Below are positions 18,612-26,983 of a stretch of 64,000 bases of DNA, piece by piece; the stretch's first letter is position 1, and each line of letters starts with the position of its first letter. The translations under genes were made by a program, and so were the position numbers. This DNA is from JAOUEA01 sp035249905 (GTDB lineage Bacteria > Actinomycetota > UBA4738 > HRBIN12), in the NCBI GenBank assembly GCA_035249905.1, contig DATFFT010000032.1, positions 1 through 64,000 of the forward strand, in the 5' to 3' direction. The notes below the pieces were generated by a model that searched no databases, had not been told where the DNA came from, and saw only the letters and a program-made list of their open reading frames with translations.

Positions 18612-19802
18612 TCAGTCGGGGAGCAGGGGCACCGACGGGCGGTGGTTGCGCCCGAGGAGGACGGCTCGGGTGACGGCCCCCGACCCGAATCGATCTTGTA
18701 CCTCGTCCAGGGTGGTGTCGATGGCGGCGACGGGCGCGCCGCCGAACGGCAGCGCGAGCTGGATGGCGCCGTCGTCGAGCAGGTTCGTGAACGTCAATCC
18801 GATCAGCGTGATGCCCTGACGCTCGATCGTCGGCATCGCCGCAGCGAGCAGTTCCCTCGCTACCTCGAGGATCGTCTTGGTCCGTGCGGTCGCCTCCGGC
18901 AACGTGTGTGAGCGCGTCGCGCGGGTGAAGTCGTCGAACCGCAGGCGGAGCGTCACCGTGCGGCATACACGGTGCGCCGCACGCAACCTGCGCGAGAGGC
19001 GGTCGACCAGGGCGACCAGATCGGTGTCGAGCGACGCCGGTGACCTCGGCCGTCGACCGAGCGCGCGCTGGGTGCCGATCGAGCGCCGACGACGGCCCAC
19101 CTGCACCGGGCGTGGGTCGCGGTTGTGGGCGAGGGCATGGATGTGGCGCCCGGCGGCCCGGCCGAGCATGCGAACCAGCGTCGCCTCGCGGAGCCGGGCG
19201 ACCTGCCCCACGCTCGTGATCGCCTGCTCACGGAGCTTGGCCGCCGTGACGGGCCCGACGCCCCACAACGCCTCGACCGGGAGCGGATGCAGGAAGGCGA
19301 GCTCGCCGTCGGTCGGCACGACGAGCAGGCCGTCGGGCTTGGACACCCCGCTGGCCACCTTGGCGAGGAACTTCGTCCTGGCGACCCCCACGCTGATGGG
19401 CAGCCCGACCCGGTCGCGAACCTCGCTGCGCAACCGCACGGCGATCTCGGTGGGCGTGCCCGAGATGCGCCGGAGGCCGCCGACGTCGAGGAACGCCTCG
19501 TCGATCGACAGCCCCTCGACGAACGGGGTCGTGTCGTCGAAGACCTCGAACATCGCCTTGCTCGCCTCGCTGTATGCCTGCATCCGCGGATGGACGACGA
19601 CCGCCTGAGGGCACAGCCGGCGCGCTCGTGACCCCGCCATCGGCGTGCGGACGCCGTACGCCTTGGCCTCGTAGCTCGCCGCGAGCACGACGCCCGCGCC
19701 CACGATCACGGGGCGGCCCCGCAGCGAGGGATCGTCCCGTTGCTCGACCGACGCGTAGAACGAGTCGACGTCGGCGTGCAGGATCGTGGCCTCGCTCGAC
19801 AC
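18612..19802 (-). CDS. dinB: DNA polymerase IV (Y-family translesion polymerase)
   Basis: Error-prone translesion polymerase, 396 residues. Catalytic acidic residues are in DVDSFYASVE (near the start) and SIDEAFLDV; steric-gate region and YEAKAYGVRTPM are typical. The thumb has PVEALWGVGPVTAAKL (helix-hairpin-helix), and the little finger follows with VTLRLRFDDF. The GTG start is 1 nt from a perfect SOS box. Genes on either side are unrelated. Expression is expected to be under LexA control. Confidence 0.95.
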   Translation of the reverse strand: MSSEATILHADVDSFYASVEQRDDPSLRGRPVIVGAGVVLAASYEAKAYGVRTPMAGSRARRLCPQAVVVHPRMQAYSEASKAMFEVFDDTTPFVEGLSIDEAFLDVGGLRRISGTPTEIAVRLRSEVRDRVGLPISVGVARTKFLAKVASGVSKPDGLLVVPTDGELAFLHPLPVEALWGVGPVTAAKLREQAITSVGQVARLREATLVRMLGRAAGRHIHALAHNRDPRPVQVGRRRRSIGTQRALGRRPRSPASLDTDLVALVDRLSRRLRAAHRVCRTVTLRLRFDDFTRATRSHTLPEATARTKTILEVARELLAAAMPTIERQGITLIGLTFTNLLDDGAIQLALPFGGAPVAAIDTTLDEVQDRFGSGAVTRAVLLGRNHRPSVPLLPD

Positions 19803-19814
19803 GAACGTATGTTC
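19803..19814 (-). promoter_or_regulatory. LexA-binding SOS box upstream of dinB
   Basis: GAACGTATGTTC matches the GAAC-N4-GTTC operator of Gram-positive and actinobacterial LexA exactly. It abuts the GTG of dinB, so it probably overlaps the transcription start. Confidence 0.8.
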
Positions 19815-19847
19815 GCATGACGGGCTGACGCCGATCCGACGGGAGGG

Positions 19848-20231
19848 TCAGCCTGGCCCGACGTCGTCGGCTCGAAGCACGTCGTCGGCGCGGATCGCTC
19901 GGAGCACCAGCCGCACCGGCAGTGGGAAGCCTCCGTGCCTCGGATCGCGGACGATCACGGGGTTCGCGATCCGCCTGGTTCGTCCTCGCGTGAGCAGCGC
20001 CGCTTCCCCCACGTCGAGCACGTTGTGAACCCAGTCGCCGCGGCCGTAGGTCAACGCGAACTGGAACCCGCCGGGTCGACGGAACACGTTGACGGGAGTG
20101 CGGTAGGTCCGGCCCGATCGGCGGCCCCGGTGGATCACGATGCCGAACCCAGGCAGGCGCCCCACGACGTCGCCGGAGAGCCGGTTCGTCACGCTCCTGT
20201 TGAATCGCGCGAGCGATCTGGGCAGCGGCAT
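19848..20231 (-). CDS. Deazaflavin (F420)-dependent nitroreductase family protein
   Basis: 127 residues, the usual length of the Ddn/FDOR family. Motifs: VTNRL, RLPGFGIVIHRGRRSGR, YRTPVNVF, DWVHNVL, TRGR, then DPRHGGFP. The GRRSGR-YRTPVN segment contacts the cofactor in characterised members. Such proteins use reduced F420 or store it, and are common in actinobacteria. It begins 8 nt after the DUF456 gene and is probably co-transcribed. The substrate is unknown. Confidence 0.85.
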   Translation of the reverse strand: MPLPRSLARFNRSVTNRLSGDVVGRLPGFGIVIHRGRRSGRTYRTPVNVFRRPGGFQFALTYGRGDWVHNVLDVGEAALLTRGRTRRIANPVIVRDPRHGGFPLPVRLVLRAIRADDVLRADDVGPG

Positions 20232-20238
20232 GGCCAGA

Positions 20239-20718
20239 TCAGGTCGCGAACACGGCGACCGCCCAGATCGCGATCATGACCACGCCGGCTCCGAGCTGGA
20301 TCGCGATGCCGAGGCCGACGCTCTTCAGGGCCTCCCACGTCGCCCGCCAGGCGGGAGCGGGATGACGGTGCCGAACGAGCTCGGCGACGAACACGCCCGC
20401 GGGGAACCCGATCAGCGCGCCGATCACCGGCACGGCGAAGAAGCCGACGACGAGGCCGACGATGCCCGCGGCGACGACCCACGGCGGGGCTCCGGCCGAC
20501 GCCGTTCTCCGCGCCGGCAGCACGCTCGACGCCACCATGCCGGCCACGCCGATCGCCGCCATCACGGTGGCCACCGACCACGCCGTGGTGCCCCCCCGAT
20601 CGAACGCCCAGACGGCGGCCGCTCCGATCACGAGCAGGAGCCCGGGCAGTACGGGCACGATCACGCCGACGAGTCCGACGAGCATCACGAGGCCCAGCAC
20701 GATCTCGGCCGACGACAT
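20239..20718 (-). CDS. DUF456 family membrane protein
   Basis: 159 residues, mostly hydrophobic, with about four membrane segments and the family motif VIVPVLPGLLLV near the N-terminus and FFAVPVIGALIGFPAGVF in the middle. Start at ATG 20718: TAGGGT (complement of 20727-20732) ends 8 nt upstream, another leaderless-type promoter. Function unknown; followed by the F420-type reductase. Confidence 0.8.
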   Translation of the reverse strand: MSSAEIVLGLVMLVGLVGVIVPVLPGLLLVIGAAAVWAFDRGGTTAWSVATVMAAIGVAGMVASSVLPARRTASAGAPPWVVAAGIVGLVVGFFAVPVIGALIGFPAGVFVAELVRHRHPAPAWRATWEALKSVGLGIAIQLGAGVVMIAIWAVAVFAT

Positions 20719-20932
20719 CGCCGCCCACCCTATGACGGGGCCCGAGCGGGTGTCGGACGTAGGGCCAAAGGACGTTGTCCGGCGTCGCACCACGCGGGTA
20801 CCATCGTGCCCGCTCGCGGCGGAACGGGGGACGCCCGCGAGCGGCACCGCGCGTCGTCGGGCGAGGACGAGCGGTTCCCGGCGCGTCCGTCACTCGTCCG
20901 TAAGCACCGTCGAGCAAGGGAGGATCCCCCGT

Positions 20933-21628
20933 ATGACCCTTCGGAAGCTGCTGGCCCAGGCGATGATGCTCGCCGTCGCGGCCGGCTCCGTCTTCGTGGC
21001 CGGCGCCGTTCCGGCGTCGGCCGGCGCCGGAACCGCAACCATCTTTATCGTCCACGGCCTTCCTGGGGCGGGGAAGGTGGACATCTGCATCGGTGGCTCG
21101 GGCGAGGTGGCGTCGCGTGTTCCATACGCGACCCGCGTCAAGGAACGCGTCGCCGCCGGCAAGGTGAACATCAAGGTTCGCAAGGCCTCGAAGGGCCAGT
21201 GCAAGGGGAAGCTGCTCGCCGCCGGCGGTGCCACCCTTGCCGCCAACGCGAACAGGACGTTCGTCGCGAGCGTGGTCGCGGGCAAGGGGAAGGTTACCCA
21301 CTTCAAGAACGAGATGGCTCCGACCGCGCCCGGAGAGAACCGGCTCACGGCGGCCCACAAGATGGCCGCGAAGGCGTTGGACGTTCTGAACGTCGGAGAT
21401 AGGCGGATTCAAGGGTTGGCGCCAGGAGCCAGCGCTACTGCCTCGATCCAGTCGGGCGGCGTGTACTCACTTTGGGCAGCGAAGGCGGGCTCGCTCAATG
21501 CCGTGGCCGGGCCGCGACTCGTCACGAAGACCGACGAAGGACAGGCGTTCACTGTCGTGCTGGTGGGCAACACCAAGGCACCGACCAGGCAGATCGTCCT
21601 CTTCAAACAGAACGTGGGCGTCGCCTGA
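20933..21628 (+). CDS. Secreted DUF4397-domain protein
   Basis: 231 residues. A signal peptide (MTLRKLLAQAMMLAVAAG, cleavage near ASAGAG) leads into a beta-rich secreted domain with IFIVHGLPGAGKVDICIGG, the pattern of DUF4397 repeats (usually VRVLHASPDAPAVDV). AAGGGAGG at 20916-20923 precedes the ATG. The Lys/Arg-rich mature protein is likely extracellular or wall-associated. The gene is divergent from DUF456; the 214-bp space between them holds both promoters. Confidence 0.8.
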   Translation: MTLRKLLAQAMMLAVAAGSVFVAGAVPASAGAGTATIFIVHGLPGAGKVDICIGGSGEVASRVPYATRVKERVAAGKVNIKVRKASKGQCKGKLLAAGGATLAANANRTFVASVVAGKGKVTHFKNEMAPTAPGENRLTAAHKMAAKALDVLNVGDRRIQGLAPGASATASIQSGGVYSLWAAKAGSLNAVAGPRLVTKTDEGQAFTVVLVGNTKAPTRQIVLFKQNVGVA

Positions 21629-21667
21629 ATCGGCCTGACACGCCGGTGGTCGCTCCGCGACCTCCGC

Positions 21668-21836
21668 TATAGTTGCCCCATGGAATAGCGGGACTCCTTC
21701 GTCGACAGGGCGCCGTACTCGGCGCCCTGTCGTCATGCCCGCCTCCCACTAGGCACCGAACGAAGGAGTCACCGCCGATGCAGCACCGGATCCGAATCGT
21801 CAGGCCCGCGTTCACTCCGACGTCCGGGGCACGCAC
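21668..21836 (+). promoter_or_regulatory. Structured leader of the ABC-F gene: -10 box, nested hairpins, sequestered Shine-Dalgarno
   Basis: TATAGT (21668-21673) is a -10 box. Downstream, a 12-bp perfect hairpin (21703-21714 with 21721-21732, loop of 6) is enclosed by an 11-bp inverted repeat (21692-21702 with 21760-21770). The outer right arm contains GAAGGAG (21762-21768), the Shine-Dalgarno of the upstream ORF at 21778. Pairing would hide it. This looks like a translation- or antibiotic-responsive attenuator of the type known for ribosome-protection and Erm genes; the trigger is inferred. Confidence 0.65.
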
Positions 21837-21840
21837 GTGA
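21778..21840 (+). CDS. 20-codon upstream ORF (candidate leader peptide) overlapping the ABC-F start
   Basis: ATG at 21778, 9 nt after GAAGGAG, encodes MQHRIRIVRPAFTPTSGART and stops with TGA at 21838-21840. The stop overlaps the GTG of the ABC-F gene by 4 nt (GTGA), so ribosomes finishing the peptide can restart on the ABC-F gene. The peptide is basic with two prolines. It has no catalytic content; a regulatory leader is the simplest reading. Confidence 0.6.
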   Translation: MQHRIRIVRPAFTPTSGART

Positions 21841-23432
21841 TCCCGCTCGAGGTCCGCGATCTCGAGGTGCAGGCCGGCGGCCGAACGGTCGTCGCCGGGC
21901 TCTCGTTCATGCTCCGGGCCGGGGACAAGATGGGCGTGGTCGGCCGCAATGGGGCAGGCAAGACCAGCATGCTGCGGGTGCTCGCGGGGGAGCGGCCGGC
22001 GGCCGGCGGCCACGTCGCGCGCAGCGGAGCCGTCGGGTACCTGCGCCAGGATCCCCGCCAGCATCGGGCAGGGGACGCCCTCCCCGCGCTCGGGTACGTG
22101 CTCGAAGCCCGCGATCTGGTCGAGCTGGCGACGCGCCTGGAGAAGGCGAGGCTGGCGCTCGAGGAGGACCATTCCGAGCAGCGGGTTTCTCGGTTCGCCG
22201 CGTTGGAGGACGAGTACCGGGCCGAGGGTGGCTACCGCGCGGAATCGGAGGTGCGGTCGATCGCCGCCGGCCTCGGTATCCCGCAGGATCGGCTGGCCTT
22301 GCCGGTCGGCACGCTCTCTGGCGGTGAGCGCCGGCGCCTGGAGCTCACGCGCATCCTGTTCGGTGGCTCGGACCTGCTGCTGCTCGACGAGCCCACGAAC
22401 CATCTCGACGCCGACGCCAAGGCATGGCTGATGAAGTTCCTCGCCGCCTACCAGGGCGCGTTGATGGTCGTCAGCCACGACCTCCAGCTGCTCGACGCCT
22501 CGATCACCCGGATCCTTCACCTCGACCGCGACGGTGTGGTCGAGTACCGGGGCACCTATTCGCAGTACCGCGAGGCTCGAGCCCGCGACGAGGAGCGGCT
22601 CACGACGCTCGCGGAGCGGCAGGACCGGGAGATCCGACGCCTGCGGACGCTTGCCGATTCGATGCGTGGCCAGACCCAGCGACGTGCACGGGTCGCGAAG
22701 TCGATGGACACCCGCCGGGGCAGGCTCGAGTCGGCCCGTGTCCATGCTCCGACACATGAACGTGCCGTGCGGTTCCGGTTCCCCCCGCCGCCGCACTGCG
22801 GTCGCACGGTCCTCACCGTCGACCGGCTGGCGAAGTCGTACGGCTCGACCCATGTCTTCGACGACGTATCGCTCGACGTGGGTCGTGGGGAGCGTCTGAT
22901 GATCATGGGGTTGAACGGCGCCGGCAAGACCAGCCTGCTGCGCATCCTCACCGGGCAGACCGAGGCCGACGAGGGCACGTTCCTGTGGGGCCACGGCGTC
23001 GAGCCCGGCTACTACGCCCAGGAACACGAGGGCATCAGTGAAGGGGTCGACGTGCTCGCGCACATGCGGACGGCGTCCTCGGCCGACGATCAACAGCTCC
23101 GGTCGTTGCTGGGCATGTTCGGGCTCACGGGCGCGATCGCCTTCCAGGACGCGGGCACGCTCTCCGGCGGGGAGAAGACGAAGCTGGCGCTCGCGCAGCT
23201 CGTCGCCGGTCGCAAGAACCTGCTCCTGCTCGACGAGCCGACGAACAACCTGGATCCTCCGTCGCGCACCGCGATCGCTGAGGCCCTGCAGGGGTGGCCG
23301 GGCGCGATGGTCCTCGTGAGCCACGATCCCGAGTTCGTGCAGGCGCTCGCCCCGGAACGGGTGCTGATGATGCCGGAGGCGACGCTCGGGTACTGGGACG
23401 ACGACCTCCTCGACCTCGTCTCGCTGGCCTGA
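21837..23432 (+). CDS. ABC-F family ATP-binding cassette protein (ribosome-associated)
   Basis: 531 residues with two ABC domains and no membrane segment, the ABC-F layout. Domain 1: Walker A GRNGAGKTS, signature LSGGERRR, Walker B LLLLDEPTNHLD. The linker, rich in Arg and Glu, follows (YREARARDEERL, then QTQRRARVAKSMD). Domain 2: Walker A GLNGAGKTS, signature LSGGEKTKLALA, Walker B LLLLDEPTNNLDPPS. Members act at the ribosomal E site as translation factors or antibiotic-resistance ribosome-protection proteins. The leader with coupled upstream ORF favours the inducible, resistance-like kind, but the sequence alone does not decide it. Confidence 0.92.
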   Translation: MIPLEVRDLEVQAGGRTVVAGLSFMLRAGDKMGVVGRNGAGKTSMLRVLAGERPAAGGHVARSGAVGYLRQDPRQHRAGDALPALGYVLEARDLVELATRLEKARLALEEDHSEQRVSRFAALEDEYRAEGGYRAESEVRSIAAGLGIPQDRLALPVGTLSGGERRRLELTRILFGGSDLLLLDEPTNHLDADAKAWLMKFLAAYQGALMVVSHDLQLLDASITRILHLDRDGVVEYRGTYSQYREARARDEERLTTLAERQDREIRRLRTLADSMRGQTQRRARVAKSMDTRRGRLESARVHAPTHERAVRFRFPPPPHCGRTVLTVDRLAKSYGSTHVFDDVSLDVGRGERLMIMGLNGAGKTSLLRILTGQTEADEGTFLWGHGVEPGYYAQEHEGISEGVDVLAHMRTASSADDQQLRSLLGMFGLTGAIAFQDAGTLSGGEKTKLALAQLVAGRKNLLLLDEPTNNLDPPSRTAIAEALQGWPGAMVLVSHDPEFVQALAPERVLMMPEATLGYWDDDLLDLVSLA

Positions 23433-23505
23433 ACCGATACGTGCCTCGCCCCGTCCGGCGGGATATCCTCCGCGCAGGCAGCGCAGGCGGGAGGGTCGCG
23501 AGGGG

Positions 23506-25179
23506 ATGTCGATCGACGGAGGAGCCGATGTCGCCTTCGTGAACGGTGCCGTCTACACGGTCGACGCGGGCCGTTCCTGGGCACAGGCCGTGGCGGTCCG
23601 CGAGGGCGCGATCGCGGCCGTGGGCACCGAAGCCGAGATCCGCAACCTCGTCGGCCCACGCACCGAGGTCGTCGACCTCGCGGGCAGGATGCTCGTTCCG
23701 GGCTTCCAGGACGCGCACGTGCACCCGGTGTCGGGCGGCCTCGACATGATCCGATGCGATCTGCACGACCTGTCGACGCAGGAGGACTACCTGCTCGCGA
23801 TCAAGACCTACGCCGACGATCACCAGGAGCGAGAGTGGATCCTCGGCGGAGGATGGTCGATGGACGCCTTCCCGGGCGGCACGCCCACCAAGGAGCTCCT
23901 CGACGCGGTGGTGCCGGACCGGTGCGTGTTCCTTCCCAACCGCGACGGGCACGGCGCCTGGGTGAACACGCGGGCGCTCGAGGTCGCGGGTATCACCCAC
24001 CGCACCCCCGACCCGGCCGACGGCCGGATCGAGCGCACGGCCGAAGGAGAACCGTCGGGCACGCTGCACGAAGGGGCGGCCGATCTCGTCGGACGGCACG
24101 CGCCCGGCCCCACCGCCGAGGAGATGGCCGAGGCGCTGAGGAAGGGCCAGGGGTACCTGCACTCCCTCGGCATCACGGCGTGGCAGGACGCGATCGTCGA
24201 GGAGAACGAGCACGCCGGACCGGGGTACTCGACGTACCTCGACGCGGCGGCGCGCGGCGACCTCACCGCGCGCGTGGTCGGCGCCCTCTGGTGGGATCGC
24301 CACCGCGGCGAGGAGCAGATCGAGGAGCTGGTCGGCCTCCGCGATCGCGGCCGGGTGGGCCGGTTCGCCCCGACCAGCGTGAAGATCATGCAGGACGGCG
24401 TGTGCGAGAACTTCACCGCGGCGGTGCTCGACCCCTACCTCGACGCGCAGGGGCGACCCACCGAGAACCGGGGCATCTCGTTCGTCGATCCTGAGGCGCT
24501 GAAGCGATACGTGAGCGAGCTCGACCGACTGGGATTCCAGGTGCACTTCCATGCGCTCGCCGAGCGCGCGGTGCGGGAGGCCCTCGATGCGATCGAGGCC
24601 GCCCTCGTCGCGAACGGGCCGGGCGACAATCGGCACCACATCGCTCATATCCAGGTCGTTCACCCAGACGACATCCCGCGCTTCCGCGACCTGAACGCGG
24701 TCGCGAACGCGCAGCCGCTGTGGGCAGCCCACGAGTCGCAGATGGACGATCTCACGATCCCATTCCTCGGCGAGCCGCGATGGCGATGGCAGTACCCGTT
24801 CGCCAGCCTGGTTCGTTCGGGCGCGATGCTGGCGATGGGCAGCGATTGGAGCGTGTCGAGCCCCGATCCCCTCGAGGAGATCCACGTCGCCGTCAATCGC
24901 CGCATGCCCGCCGCGTATCCGTACCGCGTCGACCGCAACGACGTGTTCCTGCCCGACGAGCGGCTCGATCTCCCCACGGCCTTGGCGGCGTTCACGATCG
25001 GGTCCGCCTACGTGAACCACCTGGACCTTCGGACCGGGTCGATCGAGGTCGGGAAGCTGGCCGACCTCGTCGTGGTGGACCGCAACCTGTTCGAACATCC
25101 GGTCGACGAGATCGCCGAGGCGAGCGTGGATCTGACCTACGTCGGGGGCGAGCGTGTTCACGCCGCGCCGAACGCATGA
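23506..25179 (+). CDS. Amidohydrolase family protein (YtcJ-like, Amidohydro_3)
   Basis: Metal-dependent hydrolase, 557 residues, probably cytoplasmic. N-terminal beta-sandwich strand (VNGAVYTVDAG), then the metal-binding GFQDAHVHP, a central HFHALAERAV with the second histidine group, HHIAHIQVVHPDD, and the catalytic Asp in AMGSDWSVSSPDP. C-terminal GKLADLVVVDRN closes the small domain. Substrate unknown; related enzymes hydrolyse N-acyl amino acids, formamides or cyclic ureas. GAGGGG just before the ATG at 23506 supports the start. A second, divergent paralogue lies at 57018. Confidence 0.88.
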   Translation: MSIDGGADVAFVNGAVYTVDAGRSWAQAVAVREGAIAAVGTEAEIRNLVGPRTEVVDLAGRMLVPGFQDAHVHPVSGGLDMIRCDLHDLSTQEDYLLAIKTYADDHQEREWILGGGWSMDAFPGGTPTKELLDAVVPDRCVFLPNRDGHGAWVNTRALEVAGITHRTPDPADGRIERTAEGEPSGTLHEGAADLVGRHAPGPTAEEMAEALRKGQGYLHSLGITAWQDAIVEENEHAGPGYSTYLDAAARGDLTARVVGALWWDRHRGEEQIEELVGLRDRGRVGRFAPTSVKIMQDGVCENFTAAVLDPYLDAQGRPTENRGISFVDPEALKRYVSELDRLGFQVHFHALAERAVREALDAIEAALVANGPGDNRHHIAHIQVVHPDDIPRFRDLNAVANAQPLWAAHESQMDDLTIPFLGEPRWRWQYPFASLVRSGAMLAMGSDWSVSSPDPLEEIHVAVNRRMPAAYPYRVDRNDVFLPDERLDLPTALAAFTIGSAYVNHLDLRTGSIEVGKLADLVVVDRNLFEHPVDEIAEASVDLTYVGGERVHAAPNA

Positions 25180-25202
25180 GGCTCCGGTCGAGGAGGGTTT
25201 CC

Positions 25203-25574
25203 GTGCAGAGGAAGTGGGCTCAGTCGGTCCTGATCGTCATGCTGGCCGCGGCGGCCGTCTTCCCGATCGGTTCGGCGACGGCCGTGAAGAGCACCGACCG
25301 CGTCCTCAGCTACCGGTGTGAGCTGATCGCCACGAAGCTGGGCGAGCAGATCACCCTGGCCCTGCGGCTCAGGACGAACGCTCCTCATCGCTCCTGGCGC
25401 ATCCGCATGTTCCACCAGGGAGAACGAGTTCTACTGAAGACCCGCAGGACCAACGCATCGGGCAGGTTGATCGTGGGCCGGGTCGTGCCGAACCTGCGCG
25501 GACGCGACGAGGTCGCGGCTCGGGCGCGCCACGTGGCGTCGGGGAAGGTCTGCAGGCTCCAGACCCGCATCTGA
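25203..25574 (+). CDS. Small secreted protein, unknown function
   Basis: 123 residues. A signal peptide (MQRKWAQSVLIVMLAAAAVFP, cleavage after SATA) is followed by a basic domain with two cysteines (YRCELIA and KVCRLQT) that may form a disulfide. AGGAGGG (25191-25197) 5 nt from the GTG favours this start; an ATG at 25176 that overlaps the amidohydrolase stop (ATGA) would add nine basic residues. No family recognised. Confidence 0.65.
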   Translation: MQRKWAQSVLIVMLAAAAVFPIGSATAVKSTDRVLSYRCELIATKLGEQITLALRLRTNAPHRSWRIRMFHQGERVLLKTRRTNASGRLIVGRVVPNLRGRDEVAARARHVASGKVCRLQTRI

Positions 25575-25674
25575 GCGCAGGGCCACGTGAAGTCTGACCG
25601 GGGGACAGCAGGGGTGCTGCCTCGGCCCGCTCTCCGGTCATACGATGCGCTCCGACATCCCGGAGGGAGCGACC

Positions 25675-26835
25675 ATGCCTGAAGCGTTCGACATGTCCTT
25701 GGTCCAGCGCGGCGCCCGGAATCGCCGCACGCCGTACTTCGAGGCGACCCAGCGGTACGGACCCAAGGGGTTCACGGTCTACAACCACATGTACTTCCCG
25801 ATCCGCTTCGACTCTTTCGAGGCCGAGTTCGACGCGCTGCTGAACGCCGTCACCCTCTGGGACGTGTCGGTCGAACGGTGCCTCGAGATCTCCGGGCCCG
25901 ACGGCTTCCGGTTCGCGCAACTCCTGACGCCGCGTGATCTGTCGAAGTGCGCCGTCGGACAGGCGAAGTACGTGTTGATCTGCGACAGCGACGGCGGCAT
26001 CGTCAACGACCCCGTGCTCACGCGCATGGACGAGAACACGTTCTGGTTCGCCCTCGCCTCGAGCGACGCCCTGCTGTTCGCTCGCGGCCTCAAGAACGCG
26101 TACCCGGACCTCGACGTCACCATCCAGGAAGCCGATGTCGCCCCGCTGCAGGTGCAGGGGCCCAGGTCGAAGGACCTCATGGTGAAGCTGCTCGGCGACG
26201 AGATCCTCGAGCTCAAGTACTACTTCTGGACCGAGGCGAAGATCGCCGGGGTTCCCGTCGTGGTCACCCGCACCGGCTGGACGTCCGAGGTGGGCTACGA
26301 GGTCTACACCACGGACACCTCGCGCGGGAACGACGTCTACGAGGCGATCATGGAAGCCGGCCAGGAGTTCGGCATCGTGCCGACCGGACCCAGCGACATC
26401 CGGCGCATCGAGGGTGCGATCTTCAACTGGGGTGCCGACATGACCTACGAGAACAACCCCATCGAGATGGGCCTCGAGCGCCTCGTCGACTGGGACACGC
26501 TCGCCGACGACGCGTGCATCTCGCTCGCGGCCCTGCGTCGCATCCGCGACGCCGGTGCGGACCGCCGCATCGTCGGGGTCGAGCTCGACGGCGATCCGTT
26601 CCCGGGGTTGAACAACGTGAAATGGCCCGTGTCCGACGAGACGGGGGTGATCGGGAAGGTCACCTCGGCGATCCACTCCCCGCGGCTCGAGAAGAACATC
26701 GGATTCGCGTGGGTCCCGGCGGATCGGTCGGCGAACGGCACGTCGTTCCGCGTGGATTCCGAATGGGGAAGCCGCGGCGCGACGGTCGTGGAGATGCCGT
26801 TCGTCGATCCCAAGAAGCAGATCCCGGTCTCGTAG
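25675..26835 (+). CDS. GcvT/DmdA-like folate-dependent methyltransferase family protein (copy 1)
   Basis: 386 residues. Belongs to the aminomethyltransferase (GcvT) fold and most resembles the DmdA-like branch: RRTPYFEATQRYG, TVYNHMYFP, LWDVSVERCLEISGPDG, LLTPRDLS, GGIVNDPVL, VQGPRSKDLM, TRTGWTSEVGYEVY, IRRIEGAIFNWG and IHSPRLEKNIGFAWV line up with that family. Known members use tetrahydrofolate to accept a methyl or aminomethyl group, DmdA from dimethylsulfoniopropionate. Start ATG 25675 follows GGAGGGAG; TACGAT at 25641-25646 is a candidate -10. The substrate here is not known. A paralogue follows directly. Confidence 0.82.
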   Translation: MPEAFDMSLVQRGARNRRTPYFEATQRYGPKGFTVYNHMYFPIRFDSFEAEFDALLNAVTLWDVSVERCLEISGPDGFRFAQLLTPRDLSKCAVGQAKYVLICDSDGGIVNDPVLTRMDENTFWFALASSDALLFARGLKNAYPDLDVTIQEADVAPLQVQGPRSKDLMVKLLGDEILELKYYFWTEAKIAGVPVVVTRTGWTSEVGYEVYTTDTSRGNDVYEAIMEAGQEFGIVPTGPSDIRRIEGAIFNWGADMTYENNPIEMGLERLVDWDTLADDACISLAALRRIRDAGADRRIVGVELDGDPFPGLNNVKWPVSDETGVIGKVTSAIHSPRLEKNIGFAWVPADRSANGTSFRVDSEWGSRGATVVEMPFVDPKKQIPVS

Positions 26836-26983
26836 CGGCTGCCTGAAGCGCCGTTCAGCGCTGGGCCCCCTGGCCCCGGGCCGGGACGAGTTGCGATAGG
26901 CTTCCCGTTTGAACGATGATTCAGCGAGCGCCGGCGTCGGCCGAGCACGCGGGTCAGGAAGCGAGAACGGGAGGGGTTCCCCG

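Noticed and set aside
21703..21732. Simple terminator of the DUF4397 gene
   Set aside because: The hairpin lies after a TATAGT box, is nested in a longer inverted repeat that includes a Shine-Dalgarno, and has no T-run; a leader element explains more.
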